Source: Quillaja saponaria (Eukaryota; Streptophyta; Magnoliopsida; Fabales; Quillajaceae). Taken from it: 64,000 nt of DNA. The notes under the pieces are model-generated. The model was given only the letters and a program-made list of their open reading frames with translations, did no database searches and was not told where the DNA came from. Both the position numbers and the translations under genes were made by a program. The stretch is taken from assembly GCA_029379385.1 (NCBI GenBank), contig CM055609.1, positions 6,386,001-6,450,000 on the forward strand, in the 5' to 3' direction. Shown here in pieces: positions 63,601 to 64,000 of this stretch (positions within the stretch are counted from its first letter, which is position 1; each line of letters opens with the position of its first letter).

Positions 63601-64000
63601 ACAATAACATGAAATTAATCCATGATATTATGTTTTAACAATAATCCTAATGTGTATCAATAGATTTGGAAACCTAACTGCTTTTCAGCATTTCCATTTG
63701 GTAATAGAAATTGTATATTAACATTGCAATTTGACTGTGAATAGTCGTGGTATTCTTGTCGTACTTAAATGTTTGAATAGTTATCCTTTTTCCTTTTAAT
63801 ATTTTGCATGAGGTGATCTGATGGAGAACGTAATAATGGGAATTGTAGGATGAATTAGTAAATTATTATTTGTTTTAGGATTTGATTCATTGATTGTTAT
63901 TATGTTAAATTAGGATATTGATTTATAATTTTAGTAGCTTATTAGGATTTCCCTGTTTTATTATAACTCTAGATTTTTCCATTTTGTTAGGATTCTAATA
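60700..64000 (+). CDS. Spinster-like MFS transporter (SPNS), first three exons, 3' part off the window
   Basis: Major-facilitator protein of the spinster family, annotated in plants as probable sphingolipid transporter; the substrate is not established. Exons 60700-60833, 62113-62244 and 63272-63373 are joined in frame by GT-AG introns; the last ends with a donor at 63374, and the rest lies beyond the window. The first 45 residues are a polar cytosolic tail ending SWFTPKR. TM1 carries VINLLNYVDRGAIA, typical of the family, and the loop SGTCTSGTGIQGDFNLSNFEDG and TM2 (SSAFMVGLLVASPIFAGLAK) follow. It closely resembles At5g64500 as I recall it. The first ATG is at 60700; a second in-frame ATG at 60781 is a possible alternative start. 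Confidence 0.88.
61155..61785 (+). repeat. Diverged tandem duplication in spinster intron 1
   Basis: The segment from TTCTAGGAGTTAT at 61155 to about 61330 aligns with one from TTCTAGGACTTTAT at 61599 to about 61785. Shared blocks include GAGAATGGT, TTTGT(C/G)A..TGAAT, AGAGGAA(A)TTGCTA and CTAAGCCA. Identity looks like roughly two thirds by eye with several indels, so the duplication is old. No gene is contained. Confidence 0.5.
62370..62830. mobile_element. Possible retroelement fragment in spinster intron 2
   Basis: Composition and phrases such as CTAGAAATAACCCCAACT and repeated TCCTAA/ACTAAATA stretches look like LTR material common in plant introns. No ends, primer site or coding frame were found. 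Confidence 0.2.
63089..63104. repeat. (AT)8 microsatellite
   Basis: Simple repeat in spinster intron 2. Confidence 0.75.
63889..64000 (+). mobile_element. Possible start of an LTR cut by the window edge
   Basis: From about 63903 (TGTTAAATTAGGATATTG) the sequence contains repeated TTAGGATT phrases seen in Copia LTRs. The right part is outside the window, so no terminal repeat can be checked. Confidence 0.2.

Noticed and set aside
1..64000. CRISPR arrays, tRNA or rRNA genes, bacterial-type operons
   Set aside because: No regularly spaced repeats, no tRNA cloverleaf that holds up and no rRNA sequence were seen; the window is ordinary plant nuclear DNA.

Overview
This is nuclear DNA from a dicot plant. 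It has AT-rich spacers, many short GT-AG introns, and proteins that match well-known angiosperm families almost residue for residue. I cannot name the species; a rosid tree or shrub would fit. No organellar or bacterial operon structure is present.

Layout from left to right. (1) Positions 1-1254, minus strand: start of a PB1-domain protein gene, running off the left edge. (2) 5622-17478, plus: complete 20-exon fatty acid amide hydrolase gene (FAAH), 608 codons, with the Lys205/Ser281/Ser305 catalytic triad. (3) 18526-22208, plus: four-exon TBL/DUF231 polysaccharide O-acetyltransferase. (4) 23533-24024, plus: small conserved-looking protein of unknown function. (5) 24790-25947, minus: RMD5-type subunit of the GID/CTLH ubiquitin ligase, with 5' UTR exons out to about 28.5 kb. 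(6) 29629-32509, minus: three-exon glutamyl-tRNA reductase (HEMA). (7) 34201-36618, plus: methionine sulfoxide reductase B with a one-base frameshift. (8) 37925-53051, plus: 19-exon thylakoid K+/H+ antiporter KEA3. (9) 53174-57000, minus: CC-NB-LRR resistance gene with two one-base frameshifts. (10) From 60700, plus: first three exons of a spinster-like MFS transporter, running off the right edge.

The genes are not an operon or cluster. HEMA (tetrapyrrole synthesis), KEA3 (proton motive force during photosynthesis) and MSRB (repair of oxidised methionine) are all plastid functions, but their adjacency is probably chance. The order PB1, FAAH, TBL ... spinster resembles what I remember of Arabidopsis chromosome 5 near At5g64430-At5g64500, so this looks like a conserved block with extra genes between TBL and spinster.

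The points most worth a second look are: a decayed copy of KEA3 exon 6 that still has splice signals and would act as a poison exon; the three one-base frameshifts in MSRB and the NLR; the 3' ends of KEA3 and the NLR only 122 bases apart; two uORFs and paired G-boxes before KEA3; and a 5'-truncated LINE with an 18-base target duplication in FAAH. I found no undescribed biological system, CRISPR array, tRNA or rRNA gene.
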